From DASXUX01 sp036504595 (GTDB taxonomy: Bacteria; Planctomycetota; SZUA-567; H5-PLA8): 64,000 nt of DNA. Below are positions 24,225 through 32,804 of the stretch, piece by piece. How positions within the stretch are numbered: the stretch's first letter is position 1; each line of letters starts with the position of its first letter. The notes under the pieces are model-generated. The model had not been told where the DNA came from. It made no database searches and saw only the letters and a program-made list of their open reading frames with translations. A program made the translations under genes and the position numbers. The stretch spans positions 242,685 through 306,684 of the forward strand of contig DASXUX010000097.1 in the NCBI GenBank assembly GCA_036504595.1. The letters are read 5' to 3'.

Positions 24225-24290
24225 ACTGTTGATTGTGCACTGCAATTCATCCGTGTTTATCTGTGTTCATCTGCGGCTGAAAACTCCGGA
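24225..24290. repeat. Degenerate TTCATCTGTG repeat at the 3' end of mrp
   Basis: CATCCGTGTTTATCTGTGTTCATCTGCGG is built of units with the pattern TNATCTGTGTT. It overlaps the end of mrp and encodes its last residues (FQPQMNTDKHG), and it extends into the ahbAB leader. The motif is familiar from spacers of other environmental genomes. Confidence 0.6.
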
Positions 24291-25317
24291 TGGAGACCTG
24301 TGCGGCCAGGTTCTCGGCCACGGCAACAAAAGCGTGCGCCGGCTCGGAATCCGGGCTGGAATGCACGATTGGCAATCCCGCGTCGCTGCCTTGCGAGATC
24401 GCTTCAGAGAGCGGAATTGTTCCCAGAAAAGGAAGCTGCATCTCAGCGGCGGCTTTCTCCACGGTGGCTTTGCCGAAGATACCGCCGGACATGTTTTCCA
24501 TCAGGCCGAGCACCGGAATATGCATTTGCTCGAAAAGATGGCCCGCTCGCACGACGGCCGCGATTGAGGCGTACTGCGGCGTGCTGACCAGAAGGGCTCC
24601 CGCGGGAGCGCAATTTTGCGTCAAGGCCAACGGAACTTCGCCGACGCCGGGCGGGAGATCAATGATCAGGTAGTCGTTTTCGCTCCACAAAACGTCGTGC
24701 AGAAACTGCATCATGATGCCGCCGACGACCGGGCCGCGCCACATCATGGGCTGGTCGGGCTCCACGAGGAAGCCGAGACTCATAACTTCCATGCCGAACG
24801 CGATGAGCGGCTTGATCTTGTTGCCTTCGGCCGTTTGGGGGCGTTCGTGCAGTCCAAGCAGAATGTGCAGCGCGGGACAGTAGATGTCCGCGTCGAGCAG
24901 AGCGACTTTGGCGCCGCGCGATTTCAGCGCGAGAGCGAGATTCACGGCACAGGTCGATTTGCCGGTGCCGCCCTTGCCGCCGCCGACCAGGATAACGTTG
25001 CGGACCTGCGGCATGGCGATGTCTTCGGCCGGCGGGGATGCCGCCCCCATTGCGCCTGCGCCGCGCACTCGGCCGGTCATCGTCAGACGCAGATCGGTGA
25101 CTTCCGGAATGCGTTCGGCGATCTTGGCGCGGATGTCTTTTTCGATCTGTTCTTTCAGCGGGCAGGCCGGCGTGGTGAGTTCGCAGGTGAAGGTGAGTTG
25201 TGTGCCGTCGATGCGCAGATCCTTGACCATGCCCATCTGCACGATGGACTGCCCGAGGTCGGGATCTTTGACGTCCTCCAGAGCTTTGAGGACGCGTTCC
25301 TGGGTTATTTCCGGCAT
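24247..25317 (-). CDS. mrp: Mrp/NBP35-type P-loop ATPase, Fe-S cluster carrier
   Basis: A 356-residue protein. The N-terminal MIP18/DUF59 domain (about 1-90; VLKALEDVKDPDLGQSIVQM and TPACPLKEQIEKDI) is followed by a SIMIBI ATPase with deviant Walker A GGGKGGTGKSTCAVNLALAL, then LLDADIYCPALHILLG and IIDLPPGVGEVPLALTQ. The family hands [4Fe-4S] clusters to apo-proteins. The C-terminal CxxC that normally holds the cluster (between ENMS and IFG) is missing: the text runs ENMSGGIFGKATVEKAAAEM. ATG 25317 has GGAGG 7 bases upstream. The last 11 residues come from a repeat. A scaffold or metal role other than the classic one cannot be excluded. Confidence 0.8.
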   Translation of the reverse strand: MPEITQERVLKALEDVKDPDLGQSIVQMGMVKDLRIDGTQLTFTCELTTPACPLKEQIEKDIRAKIAERIPEVTDLRLTMTGRVRGAGAMGAASPPAEDIAMPQVRNVILVGGGKGGTGKSTCAVNLALALKSRGAKVALLDADIYCPALHILLGLHERPQTAEGNKIKPLIAFGMEVMSLGFLVEPDQPMMWRGPVVGGIMMQFLHDVLWSENDYLIIDLPPGVGEVPLALTQNCAPAGALLVSTPQYASIAAVVRAGHLFEQMHIPVLGLMENMSGGIFGKATVEKAAAEMQLPFLGTIPLSEAISQGSDAGLPIVHSSPDSEPAHAFVAVAENLAAQVSIRSFQPQMNTDKHG

Positions 25318-25435
25318 CAATGGCCTCCGCGCGCCGATTGTACAGGAAAGCTCGCGCGCCGGAAAGGGCGGCGCTCCTGCCTGCCGCGCTGGCGCGACAC
25401 GGCGGGCGGCCGTATCATCTGCCCTGGGAATCTGG

Positions 25436-26464
25436 ATGGACACGGATCTGCAAACCACATCTCCGAATCTGGCAAAGGGAACACACAGCGGCATTCATGC
25501 GCTGATCTGGCTGGTGCCGGTCGCTCTGCTGGGGCTCGTCGGATACGTCACGCTCGCGGCGCTGAAGGCGGAGCACCGGGCCGCGCCAACGGCCCCCGTT
25601 GTCGGAACGGCGGCAGCGTACCCGATGACCATTACCGAAAGTGACGGCCGGAAGGTTGTGATCGCGGCCCGACCGGCGCGCATCGTGCCATGCAACGCGG
25701 GGCTGGCGGATATCCTATCGGCCCTGGTTACACCCGGACGCCTGATAGCGTTGCCGGCGACGGCAGATGGATACGGCGGTGCAACAGAGTTCTACGCCGC
25801 GCACAAAGAAATCCAGCGGTTCGAGAAGTTCCAGGCGGAAACGATTCTGGCCCTAAAGCCTGATCTGGTCGTGGCCAGTTCGTTTCAGGAAGCGGCGACG
25901 ATAGACGTGTTGCAGGGGCAAGGCGTGCCGGTCCTCCGCTGTGAGTCTTACACGACGTTCACAGGCATTCGCGCGTCCATGGAAGCACTCGGACACATTC
26001 TTGGCGAAGAGAAAAAGGGGAAGGCGTTGACGGAGTCTTTCGACCGGCGGCTGGCGGCGATCGAAAAGGCGCTGGCGGGGCGAGCGAAGGTACGATGTTT
26101 AGCGTATTCGAATTTTGGACAAGGTTTCGTGATCGGTTCCGGCGAAAGCCAGGACGAAGTGATGCGCGGAGCAGGGGCGATCAATGCGGCGAGCGAACTG
26201 AATCTGACGGGGCACGTGCATTTTTCGTTTGAGCAAATCCTGAAGCTGCGGCCGGATTGCATCATCGTCACGGGCGACAAAGGAATGGAGAGTCCGCAAG
26301 TAGCCGTATTGCTGAATGAACCCAGCTTGTCCGAACTGCCTGCGATCAAACAGCGCCGAATCGCCGTGGTGCCGGACCGTTACTACACCTCGATCGCACA
26401 GTACGTGGTGGATGGAGTGGAAATCCTCGCGCGGCAACTGCATCCGGATGCGTTTCAAAAATGA
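25436..26464 (+). CDS. Periplasmic substrate-binding protein (BtuF/FepB-like)
   Basis: A 342-residue protein of the cluster A-II helical-backbone binding proteins. A membrane anchor or signal segment (ALIWLVPVALLGLVGYVTLA) is followed by the two lobes: RPARIVPCNAGLADILSALV, LALKPDLVVASSFQEAATID, then SGESQDEVMRGAGAINAASE and QILKLRPDCIIVTGDKG. Such proteins carry cobalamin, heme or ferric siderophores. The stop overlaps the start of the permease gene (ATGA), so the two form one unit. The anchor is within 45 residues of the start and preceded by a polar cytoplasmic-looking stretch, so it may be a membrane-tethered form. ATG 25436 has GGGA 8 bases upstream. Confidence 0.75.
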   Translation: MDTDLQTTSPNLAKGTHSGIHALIWLVPVALLGLVGYVTLAALKAEHRAAPTAPVVGTAAAYPMTITESDGRKVVIAARPARIVPCNAGLADILSALVTPGRLIALPATADGYGGATEFYAAHKEIQRFEKFQAETILALKPDLVVASSFQEAATIDVLQGQGVPVLRCESYTTFTGIRASMEALGHILGEEKKGKALTESFDRRLAAIEKALAGRAKVRCLAYSNFGQGFVIGSGESQDEVMRGAGAINAASELNLTGHVHFSFEQILKLRPDCIIVTGDKGMESPQVAVLLNEPSLSELPAIKQRRIAVVPDRYYTSIAQYVVDGVEILARQLHPDAFQK

Positions 26465-27600
26465 ACCCCAGCCGCACACGAGCGCTCTGGTTTGGCGCGG
26501 TTCTCGCCTTTTCACTGCCGCTGCTGGTGCTGCTGGCGACCGGTTACAGCGAGACAGGCCGGCAGGGGCTGGTCAGCGCGATGCGCATGGTGCTGGCAAG
26601 CCTCGGTGCAATCGAACCACCGCCCGACAGTGACCTGCTGAAGTTGCGGCTGCTGCGCGCGCTGTGCGCTGTTGGCGTTGGCGGCAGTCTGGCGCTGGCC
26701 GGAGCGATGACGCAGGGATTGTTCCGAAATCCGCTCGCCGAACCGGGACTGCTGGGGCTGGGCAGCGGCGCGATGCTGGGCGCGGTGATTGCGATTGCGG
26801 TGCTCGGCGGATACGGGCCGGAATTCTGGACGCCATCTCCTGACTTGAGCACATCGGGCGGGCACGCGTTCATCTCTTTGGGCCTTATTCCGATCTGCGC
26901 ATTTATCGGATCGATGGCGGCCTCGCTGACGATTTACCGCATGGCGACGCGGCACGGCAGGATCTCAGTGCCCGCCTTGCTGTTGATCGGGCTGGCCATC
27001 AACTCCCTGCTGGGCGCGCTGATGGCGGGCATCCAAGTGCTTCTGCTGCAAGACTGGCAAGTGTCGCGAGCAATCGTGGCATGGGGCTTCGGCACGCTCG
27101 ACGACCGAAATACGACGCATCTGGCGGTGGTCTGGACCGGGGCGATTCTGGCGATTTTGGGCATTCCGTTCGTCGGGCTGGAGCTTGATCTTCTGGCCGG
27201 CGGCGAGGACGACGCGGCGGGCTTGGGCGCCGATCCGGGGCGCGTGAAAACGGTCGTGCTGATCTGCGTGGCGCTTTCGACAGCGGCGTCGGTGTCGGTG
27301 GCGGGTCAGATTGCGTTTGTCGGGTTGCTGGTGCCGCACGTCATGAGAATGCTCATCGGGCCGCATCATCGTTCGCTGCTGCCGATTTCCTTTCTGGCAG
27401 GCGCCGCACTGCTGGTCGGAGTCGTTGCGTTTCAGCACGCCCTCTGTCCGGCGCTGTCCGATTGGTTTGCCGCCAGCGGCAGCGCGACGGCGGCCCGAGC
27501 GTTCAAGCGCATCACGGCTCTGCAACCAGGCGTACTGACCTCGCTGCTCGGCGCTCCGTGCTTCATCTACCTGCTGCTGCGGCAGGACAAACGGTGGTAA
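26461..27600 (+). CDS. FecCD-family ABC permease (BtuC-like)
   Basis: A 379-residue polytopic permease with ten predicted helices. FecCD signatures are LRLLRALCAVGVGGSLALAG, MTQGLFRNPLAEPGLLGLGS and GAMLGAVIAIAVLGG. The coupling region is GEDDAAGLGADPGRVKT, then VSVAGQIAFVGLLVPHVMRM. It pairs with the upstream binding protein for import of a metal chelate or cobalamin. The expected ATPase (BtuD/FecE) does not follow; the next gene is a metallopeptidase. The ATPase may be encoded elsewhere or shared with another system. Confidence 0.8.
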   Translation: MNPSRTRALWFGAVLAFSLPLLVLLATGYSETGRQGLVSAMRMVLASLGAIEPPPDSDLLKLRLLRALCAVGVGGSLALAGAMTQGLFRNPLAEPGLLGLGSGAMLGAVIAIAVLGGYGPEFWTPSPDLSTSGGHAFISLGLIPICAFIGSMAASLTIYRMATRHGRISVPALLLIGLAINSLLGALMAGIQVLLLQDWQVSRAIVAWGFGTLDDRNTTHLAVVWTGAILAILGIPFVGLELDLLAGGEDDAAGLGADPGRVKTVVLICVALSTAASVSVAGQIAFVGLLVPHVMRMLIGPHHRSLLPISFLAGAALLVGVVAFQHALCPALSDWFAASGSATAARAFKRITALQPGVLTSLLGAPCFIYLLLRQDKRW

Positions 27601-27687
27601 GAAAAGTGCGTCCACTATACTGGAATTCAGTATTGCATATCGGATGCCCTCCGGTAGATTCCCTGTGCCAACCTGGGAGGCAATCAC

Positions 27688-29913
27688 ATGGTTGTTCGCG
27701 TAGTCATGACTGTTGCGTGCGTGGCGTCCTTGTCTTGCGTGGGTGCTGACGACGCCGCGGCTTTGCTCAAAAATGTGAATGAGATCGCCGCGCCGGGCGC
27801 GCCGGGGCCGCTGTGCGTGTTTGGCGAGCAGGCGTTTGTCATCGCGACGGGCAAAGTGAAAGAGCGGCGCGAAGCAGTCGTGGCGGCGACGCGGTGGGGC
27901 AACGGGCGCGTCGTGGCTTTTGGGCACGATGGCTTCCTGAATCCCGGAGAGTTCAAAATTGGCGACACTGCCAAGCTGATGGTCAACGCGATCCGCTGGG
28001 CCGGTGGAAAGGCAAGCGAGGGCGAGGGTCCGCGCGTAGCCGTGACGCGAAACCTTGGGCTGGTGGCTGCGCTGCAAAAACTGGGCTTGAAGGCGACGGC
28101 CCTGGATACCGTGAACTGGCAGGAAAAGCTGAACCCCTGCGACGTGGTCATCTGCGGCCACGACGCTTTGGCGCCGGAGAACGTTCGCGCGGCCTTGGAG
28201 AAGTTCATCAAAGATGGCGGCGGACTGGTCGCGGGAAGTCTGGGCTGGGGTTGGGCGCAGACTCACCCAAAGCAGAACTTGGTGCTCGATCATCCAGGCA
28301 ACAGGCTGCTGATGGCAGCCGGAATCGTCTGGGCCGACGGGACGCTCGAACGCACCACGAAGGACGGTTTTGAAACAAAAGAGCCGGTGCCGGAACTCGT
28401 TCACGCTGGGAAAGCTCTGGCACTTCTGCAGAATGCAGCAAGCACAAAGCCGAGTGCAAAAGAGTTGGCTCAAGCGGCCGGCGCGTTGACGCTCGCGGCG
28501 CGCGCGCTTCCGCCGGACGAATCGCTCTTTCTGCCGAAGCTGCAGAAGCTGACGCAGGAGTCCGCGGCGAATGCGATTCCCACGGCAAAGAAGCCGCTGC
28601 GGACAAAGACGGATGCGGTAGCGCGACTGGTGCTGACGTTGCAGCTTGAGGCGCTCAAGCGGCAGGCGCCGGAACAGGTCAAGGCTCATCCCGCGGCGGC
28701 GGAATTCCCAGGCAGCGTTCAAGCAGACGCTCCACGCGTCAAGCGCGAAGTGGCCATCGACACCAAAGTGCCGGACTGGCACAGCACCGGCTTGTACGCG
28801 GCGCCGGGCGAACTGCTTACGGTCACGATTCCGGAAAATGCGGCAGGCAAGGGCCTGCAAGTGCGCATCGGCGCGCATCGAGATCACCTTTGGGAACTGG
28901 ATAGCTGGTCGCGCTGTCCGGAGATCACGCTCCACCGGCCGCTCAACGCGATGGAAACAAAAATCGCCAGCGCGTTTGGCGGGCCAGTCTACATCGAGGT
29001 CCCGTACAACTGCGCTCTGGGCGAAGTGAAAGTGTCCATCGGCGGCGCGGTGGAAATGCCGTACTACGTTCTCGGCAAAACGGATCTGACGGCGTGGCGA
29101 AATGAAATTCGTCTGCGGAAGGCGCCGTGGGCGGAGCTTCAGGCGAAAAAGGTAATCCTGACGGTGCCGGCGGAGGTTGTCCGCTCGCTGGAGGAACCGG
29201 AAGAGTTGATGAAATTCTGGGACGTCGTGCTGGATTGTTGCGCGGAATTGGCGTGCCGGCCGCTTGAACGCGAACGGCCGGAGCGTTACGTGACGGACAT
29301 GCAGATCAGCGCCGGCTACATGCATTCAGGCTACCCGATCATGACGCATCTGGATGCGGCCAAGCCGATTGTGGACAAGACGTGGATGCTGACCAAGGAC
29401 GAGCCGACGTGGGGCTTCTATCACGAGATGGGACACAATCATCAGTCCGGCGATTGGACGTTTGGGGGAACAGGGGAAGTGACGGTGAACCTCTTCACGC
29501 GCTACTGCATGGAAAAGGCGTCGGGCGTGCCGATTGAGAAACAGCGCGTGCAGGGAAAGCAGGCTGCCGAGATGGTGCGAAAGCATATTGCGGCTGGCGC
29601 AGATTTCGAAAAATGGAAATCGGACCCCTTTCTCGCGCTGACGATGTACGACCAACTGCAGAAAGCGTTCGGCTGGGACGCGTTCAAGAAAGTCTTTACT
29701 GTTTATCGCGACCTACCGCAGAACGCGCGGCCGAAGAACGACGCCGAGAAGCGCGATCAGTGGATGGTGCGCTTCTCGCAGGCCGTGGGAAAGAATCTGG
29801 GCCCGTTCTTTCAGGCCTGGGGCGTGCCGACCAGCGAGCAGGCGCGCGCATCGATTGCGGCGCTGTCGGCATGGATGCCGGAGGGGTTTCCGGAGACGCA
29901 GGCGACCAAGTAG
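27688..29913 (+). CDS. Secreted M60-like zinc metallopeptidase
   Basis: A 741-residue protein with a signal peptide (VVRVVMTVACVASLSCVGA). The zinc motif HEMGHNHQ at about 579-586 is followed by a glutamate 13-14 residues later (GTGEVTVN), as in M60/enhancin peptidases (HExxHx(8,24)E). Residues about 15-260 include glutamine-amidotransferase-like beta/alpha segments (VVAFGHDGFL, VVICGHDALAPENVRAALEK, GGGLVAGSLGWGWAQ). This N-terminal arrangement is found in larger bacterial M60-like proteins that act on mucin-type O-glycoproteins. Substrate here is not determinable. A strong GGGAGG precedes the ATG. The gene is monocistronic as far as can be seen. Confidence 0.75.
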   Translation: MVVRVVMTVACVASLSCVGADDAAALLKNVNEIAAPGAPGPLCVFGEQAFVIATGKVKERREAVVAATRWGNGRVVAFGHDGFLNPGEFKIGDTAKLMVNAIRWAGGKASEGEGPRVAVTRNLGLVAALQKLGLKATALDTVNWQEKLNPCDVVICGHDALAPENVRAALEKFIKDGGGLVAGSLGWGWAQTHPKQNLVLDHPGNRLLMAAGIVWADGTLERTTKDGFETKEPVPELVHAGKALALLQNAASTKPSAKELAQAAGALTLAARALPPDESLFLPKLQKLTQESAANAIPTAKKPLRTKTDAVARLVLTLQLEALKRQAPEQVKAHPAAAEFPGSVQADAPRVKREVAIDTKVPDWHSTGLYAAPGELLTVTIPENAAGKGLQVRIGAHRDHLWELDSWSRCPEITLHRPLNAMETKIASAFGGPVYIEVPYNCALGEVKVSIGGAVEMPYYVLGKTDLTAWRNEIRLRKAPWAELQAKKVILTVPAEVVRSLEEPEELMKFWDVVLDCCAELACRPLERERPERYVTDMQISAGYMHSGYPIMTHLDAAKPIVDKTWMLTKDEPTWGFYHEMGHNHQSGDWTFGGTGEVTVNLFTRYCMEKASGVPIEKQRVQGKQAAEMVRKHIAAGADFEKWKSDPFLALTMYDQLQKAFGWDAFKKVFTVYRDLPQNARPKNDAEKRDQWMVRFSQAVGKNLGPFFQAWGVPTSEQARASIAALSAWMPEGFPETQATK

Positions 29914-29956
29914 CCTGAGCGCACGCCATCAGGCTCTTGGCTCTTGGCTCTTGGCG
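29912..29956. repeat. Hairpin and GCTCTTG heptamer run
   Basis: AGCCTGA and TCAGGCT form a 7-bp stem at 29912-29935 just after the M60 gene stop, directly followed by three GCTCTTG heptamers. The hairpin may terminate the M60 transcript weakly. The heptamer is the same word as in the 1879-1945 array, in reverse orientation. Confidence 0.5.
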
Positions 29957-29987
29957 GCTACAATCGTGGCGAACCCGGAGCCTACTC

Positions 29988-31103
29988 ATGGCCGAAGAAA
30001 GCGTCATTCCCTTCCTGGACCTGAAGGCGCAGTATCGTTCGATCAAGAACGATATTGACGCGGCGCTTTCACGCGTGCTCGAAAGCACTCAGTTCGTGCT
30101 CGGGAAGGAAGTCGCTGCGTTCGAAGAGGAGTTCGCCGGGTTCTGCCATACGAAACAAGCGATTGGCGTCAACAGTGGGACGAGCGCTTTGCATCTCGCG
30201 TTGCTGGCGGCGGGAGTCGGGGCGGGCGACGAAGTCATCACGGTGCCGTTCACGTTCGTGGCGACGGTCGCGGCGATCGGCTACAGCGGCGCAAAGCCGG
30301 TGTTCGTGGACACCGATCCGCGCTCGTTCACGATGGACCCGAGCTTGATTGAAAAGGCGATCACACCGCGCACAAAGGCCATTATTCCCGTTCATCTCTA
30401 CGGCCAGTGCGCGGACATGGACCCGATTCTGGCGATCGCTCGCAAGCACAACCTGCGCGTCATCGAAGACGCGGCTCAAGCCCACGCCGCTGAGTACAAG
30501 GGCCGTCGAGCGGGTTGCATGGGCGATATGGGGTGCTTCAGTTTCTATCCGGGAAAGAACCTTGGCGCGTACGGTGAAGCGGGCGCGGTGGTGACGGACA
30601 ATGCGGAGTTTGCGAAGACGATTCGCGTGCTGCGCGATTGGGGGCAGGAGAAGCGCTACTATCACGATTTGAAAGGTTTCAACGCGCGCATGGAAGGGTT
30701 TCAGGGCGCGATTTTGCGCGTGAAATTACGGCACCTTCCGGCGTGGACCGATGCGCGGAGGGCTCACGCCGCGCAATACCGCGAAGCACTCGCCGGCAGC
30801 GGCGTGCAGACGCCCACCGAGTGCGAGTACGCTCGACACGTGTACCACGTTTTTGCCGCCCGAACGTCGCGGCGGGAAGTCCTGCAGAAGGTGCTGACGC
30901 AGCACAATATTCAGTGGGGCATTCACTACCCGGTGCCAGTGCATCTGCAGAAGGCGTGGGCCGAACTCGGGCACAAGGAGGGCGATTTCCCGCATTCGGA
31001 GAAAGCCGCGCGCGAAGTGTTTTCGCTGCCGCTGTTCCCAGAGCTGACGACCGGGCAGATCGCGCGCGTTGCCGCAGCCGTGAAGGAGGCGCACGTTCTT
31101 TAA
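29988..31103 (+). CDS. DegT/DnrJ/EryC1/StrS-family PLP aminotransferase
   Basis: A 371-residue sugar-type aminotransferase. Family stretches are VNSGTSALHLALLAAGVGAG, VTVPFTFVATVAAIGYSGA and PVHLYGQCADMDPILAIARK, then VIEDAAQAHAAEYKGR. The PLP lysine is in FSFYPGKNLGAYGEAGA. These enzymes make amino sugars for surface glycans or antibiotics. ATG 29988 was chosen with CGGAG upstream; the longer frame would begin inside heptamer repeats. No glycosyl-transfer genes adjoin, so the pathway is not clear from context. Confidence 0.85.
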   Translation: MAEESVIPFLDLKAQYRSIKNDIDAALSRVLESTQFVLGKEVAAFEEEFAGFCHTKQAIGVNSGTSALHLALLAAGVGAGDEVITVPFTFVATVAAIGYSGAKPVFVDTDPRSFTMDPSLIEKAITPRTKAIIPVHLYGQCADMDPILAIARKHNLRVIEDAAQAHAAEYKGRRAGCMGDMGCFSFYPGKNLGAYGEAGAVVTDNAEFAKTIRVLRDWGQEKRYYHDLKGFNARMEGFQGAILRVKLRHLPAWTDARRAHAAQYREALAGSGVQTPTECEYARHVYHVFAARTSRREVLQKVLTQHNIQWGIHYPVPVHLQKAWAELGHKEGDFPHSEKAAREVFSLPLFPELTTGQIARVAAAVKEAHVL

Positions 31104-31141
31104 GACTCCAGACTCTGGACTCCAGACTCAAGACTTCAGTT
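31104..31141 (+). repeat. Direct GACTCCA heptamer array
   Basis: Five GACTCNN-type heptamers in tandem (GACTCCA, GACTCTG and variants) fill the spacer between the aminotransferase and ABM genes. The units are all in one orientation. The array ends just before the TTAAGGAGGC Shine-Dalgarno. Confidence 0.75.
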
Positions 31142-31153
31142 AAGGAGGCACCC

Positions 31154-31459
31154 ATGTACGTTGTGAGCGTGACTATTTTTGTGAAGCCGGAATCGGTGCA
31201 GCCATTCATTCAGGCGACCCTGGACAATGCGCGGGGGACACGGACGGAAGCGGGGAACGTGCGCTTCGATGTGGCGCAGGCGGAAGAGGACAAGGCGCGG
31301 TTTCTCCTCTATGAAGTCTACAAGACGAAGGACGATTTCGTGAAGCACCAGCAGACGCCGCACTATCTGAAGTGGAAGGAGACCGTTGCGCCGTTTATGG
31401 CTCAGCCGCGACGGGGTGTGCGGCACCAGAATATTTTCCCGCCGGATGAGGCGTGGTAG
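31154..31459 (+). CDS. Antibiotic-biosynthesis-monooxygenase (ABM) domain protein, quinol-monooxygenase-like
   Basis: A 101-residue single ABM/LsrG-type ferredoxin-like fold. It has the usual beginning VVSVTIFVKPESVQPFIQAT, the middle NVRFDVAQAEEDKARFLLYE, and VYKTKDDFVKHQQTPHYLKW with the conserved histidine. Homologues include YgiN-like quinol monooxygenases and LsrG, a phospho-AI-2 isomerase. The Shine-Dalgarno AAGGAGG is excellent. It precedes an iron-containing alcohol dehydrogenase by 34 bases on the same strand, suggesting joint use in small-molecule aldehyde or alcohol metabolism. Confidence 0.75.
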   Translation: MYVVSVTIFVKPESVQPFIQATLDNARGTRTEAGNVRFDVAQAEEDKARFLLYEVYKTKDDFVKHQQTPHYLKWKETVAPFMAQPRRGVRHQNIFPPDEAW

Positions 31460-31493
31460 GCTTGAGGCTTGAGCAGCATATCCGAGAGGTAGC

Positions 31494-32687
31494 ATGCATC
31501 CTTTTGAGCTTACCAGCGTCGGGCGCATTGTCTTCGGGCGCGGAAAATTCCAGAGCGTCGGCGAGATTGCCGCGGGTTTCGGGCATAGCGCGCTCGTTGT
31601 CACGACGGCCAGCCACGGTGGCGTGCAGAGCGTCTTCGAACGCGCGCAGAAGCTACTGAGCGAAAAAGGAATCGCCTGCGCGCAGTTCAGCGTGAAGGGC
31701 GAACCGACGGCAAACGAAGTGGACGCGGGCGTGGCAGCGGCGAAGGCAAGCAGGTGCGACTTACTGATCGGGCTGGGCGGGGGCAGCGCGATCGATGCGG
31801 CGAAGGCCATCGCGGGGCTGCTGGGCAACGGCGGCGTGGCGTTGGACTACATGGAGGTCGTCGGGCGCGGGCAGAAGATTACGCAGCCGGCGCTGCCGTG
31901 GATTGCCGTGCCCACGACGGCTGGCACCGGAGCGGAAGCGACGCGCAACGCGGTAATTGGCTGCCCCGAAAAATCCTTCAAGGCCAGCATTCGCAGCGAA
32001 CAGCTTTTGCCAAAAGTCGCTCTGATCGATCCGGAACTGGCGCTCACGCTGCCGCCGGCGATCACGGCAAGCTGCGGCATGGATGCAATGACGCAGTTGA
32101 TCGAATCGTACACATCGACCGGAGCAAACCCCGTAACGGACGCGCTGGCCCTGCAAGGTTTGCGGCTTGCGGCGCGGTCCCTGAAGCGGGCGTGGCGTGA
32201 CGGTTCAGATTACGAGGCACGCGAAGACATGGCGCTGGCGGCCTTGTTGAGCGGCATCACGCTGGCCAATGCGGGCTTAGGCGCAGTGCATGGTTTTGCG
32301 GCTCCGCTGGGTGCGCGCTTTCCGGTGCCGCACGGAACGGTGTGCGCGGCTCTCTTACCGCATGTGATCGCCGCAAACATTTCGGCGCTACGAACCGCCG
32401 GCACGGAGGCCGGCGCCACCGCGGCCGGCTCGCTGGCGCGATATGCGGAGGTCGGGCGCGTGCTGTTCGGGAATCATCGCCCCGACGAGGAGGCTCTAGA
32501 GGCCGCGGAGGTCATTCCGGCGGAGCTGGTCAAGCAGTTCAAGATTCCGGCGCTGGCGAGTTTTGGGATCACGGAGAAGGATGTGCCGGAGCTGGTCGGG
32601 TTGGCTCAAAAGTCCAGCAGCATGCGCTACAACCCGGTGGTGCTGCCGCCCGAAGTGTTGACGTGGATTCTAAGATCGGCGCTGTAA
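31494..32687 (+). CDS. Iron-containing alcohol dehydrogenase
   Basis: A 397-residue group III alcohol dehydrogenase. The NAD(P) region reads LLIGLGGGSAIDAAKAIAGL, and the metal-site residues are in SCGMDAMTQLIESYTS (Asp), GAVHGFAAPLGA (His) and FPVPHGTVCAALLPHV (His). PTTAGTGAEATRNAVI is also typical. It oxidises alcohols or reduces aldehydes with Fe(II). A palindromic element at 32398-32420 is read in frame as AGTEAGAT, lying in a surface loop region between conserved helices. Confidence 0.85.
   Translation: MHPFELTSVGRIVFGRGKFQSVGEIAAGFGHSALVVTTASHGGVQSVFERAQKLLSEKGIACAQFSVKGEPTANEVDAGVAAAKASRCDLLIGLGGGSAIDAAKAIAGLLGNGGVALDYMEVVGRGQKITQPALPWIAVPTTAGTGAEATRNAVIGCPEKSFKASIRSEQLLPKVALIDPELALTLPPAITASCGMDAMTQLIESYTSTGANPVTDALALQGLRLAARSLKRAWRDGSDYEAREDMALAALLSGITLANAGLGAVHGFAAPLGARFPVPHGTVCAALLPHVIAANISALRTAGTEAGATAAGSLARYAEVGRVLFGNHRPDEEALEAAEVIPAELVKQFKIPALASFGITEKDVPELVGLAQKSSSMRYNPVVLPPEVLTWILRSAL
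32398..32420 (-). repeat. VAPASVPA palindromic element, reverse-oriented copy 3 (in coding sequence)
   Basis: GCCGGCACGGAGGCCGGCGC is the reverse complement of the 3688 core. In the Fe-ADH gene it is read in frame as AGTEAGAT. The reading phase matches that of the other reversed copy at 49294. Confidence 0.7.
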
Positions 32688-32692
32688 GGGTG

Positions 32693-32801
32693 GCACGCAT
32701 GTGACTGGCGCCGCCGTTCGCGCCAGTCTCATGCGTGCAGAGGGGTCGTCCGGGATGCACGCTTGAGTTCGCGCCAAACAGCCGCGCGAACACAAGCGTG
32801 C
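32693..32801. repeat. Tandem pair of related hairpins
   Basis: The first hairpin (32693-32738) has arms GCACGCATGTGACTGGCG and a near-exact complement (one mismatch). The second (32757-32801) has arms GCACGCTTGAGTTCGCGC with one mismatch. Both begin GCACGC and the pair is bounded by GTGGCACGC / GCGTGCCAC. It fills the spacer between the convergent Fe-ADH and the unknown membrane-anchored protein and could block read-through from both sides. Confidence 0.75.
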
Positions 32802-32804
32802 CAC

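Noticed and set aside
26965..29325. Long minus-strand open frame of about 786 codons
   Set aside because: It is antisense to the FecCD permease and the M60 peptidase, both strongly supported, and has low-complexity Arg/His-rich composition.
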